Shown here one piece after another: positions 5,185 through 5,360 of a stretch of 5,360 bases of DNA. The DNA is from a bacterium. GTDB lineage: Bacteria; Patescibacteriota; Gracilibacteria; UM-FILTER-43-11. The notes under the pieces were generated by a model. It did not search any database, was not told where the DNA came from, and saw only the letters and a program-made list of their open reading frames with translations. The position numbers were made by a program, and so were the translations under genes. The DNA lies in contig JAUHXI010000109.1 of NCBI GenBank assembly GCA_030426875.1, forward strand, positions 1 through 5,360, in the 5' to 3' direction. Numbering within the stretch: the first letter of the stretch is position 1; the number at the start of each line of letters is the position of its first letter.

Positions 5185-5360
5185 GTGGTCAAAGACATCA
5201 ATTCCATCAGAGGTGCCCGAATTGTGCACCAGCAAACAGGTCAGATTTTGGGACTCCTAAATTTACCGATTGTTGATCCTGACACCGGTGTCATTGAGGC
5301 ATTTTGGATCAAGCCGACCACCTTACCCATTAGAGATGCCATACTTTTAAACAGCAACAT
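5185..5360 (+). CDS. PRC-barrel domain protein, 5' part (runs off the window)
   Basis: An open frame from GTG 5185 to the window end gives 58 residues with no stop and continues beyond it. The sequence begins VVKDINSIRGARIVHQQTG and continues with a Gly-x-Leu strand, IVDPDTGVIEAFWIKP and a final LPIRDAILL. This is the PRC-barrel pattern: a small beta-barrel with 'R-G-x-x-V ... T-G ... G ... ivDP-tG-i-afwi'. PRC-barrels occur in photosynthetic reaction-centre H subunits, in the RNA-processing protein RimM and in many uncharacterised proteins, so no specific role can be given. An in-frame TGA at 5161 limits the start; no ATG is available, so GTG 5185 is the likely start (ATT 5176 is less usual). 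TATAAT at 5169-5174 would put a transcript start almost at the GTG, while GAGGT at 5162-5166 is spaced better for the ATT. Confidence 0.68.
   Translation, partial: MVKDINSIRGARIVHQQTGQILGLLNLPIVDPDTGVIEAFWIKPTTLPIRDAILLNSN

Overview
The window reads as an ordinary chromosomal stretch from a low-to-medium GC bacterium. Coding regions are clearly richer in G+C than the AT-rich spacers. None of the clear gene starts (69, 532, 1073, and the minus-strand starts at 2761 and 4449) has a convincing Shine-Dalgarno sequence; the leaders are A/T-rich instead. That habit, a lipoprotein whose lipobox cysteine is followed by Val-Asp-Asp-Glu, and one possible TTTG / TAnnTTTG-like promoter fit Bacteroidota best. 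The incomplete PRC-barrel protein at the right edge also recalls proteins of candidate-phylum (Patescibacteria-type) genomes, so the lineage stays open.

Layout, left to right. (1) 69-467, plus strand: a Nudix hydrolase with a perfect Nudix box. (2) 532-1017, plus: a small lipoprotein of unknown function. (3) 1073-1375, plus: a 100-residue protein of unknown function. (4) 4449-1394, minus: a two-gene operon of a thiamine-diphosphate enzyme of the acetolactate synthase family (4449-2809) followed after 47 bp by a Sad/YneI-type succinate-semialdehyde dehydrogenase (2761-1394). The operon converges on the 100-residue gene with only 18 bp between the stop codons. (5) 4450-5184: non-protein-coding, with a candidate promoter and a near-perfect 24-bp palindrome upstream of the operon, an AT-rich long inverted repeat, a GC-rich structured element, a tRNA-Pro(GGG) gene on the minus strand with encoded CCA, and a second AT-rich inverted repeat. 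(6) 5185 to the edge, plus: the 5' part of a PRC-barrel gene with a probable GTG start.

The main metabolic content is the operon. Two readings are possible. Either the first enzyme makes acetolactate from pyruvate and the dehydrogenase simply shares its transcript, or the pair converts 2-oxoglutarate to succinate through succinic semialdehyde, as the similarly paired 'acetolactate synthase-like' decarboxylase and SSADH do in cyanobacteria. No acetolactate decarboxylase and no small regulatory subunit gene is visible. The structured repeats around the tRNA are the least explained part. I see no CRISPR array, transposase or phage gene, and no clearly new biological system.
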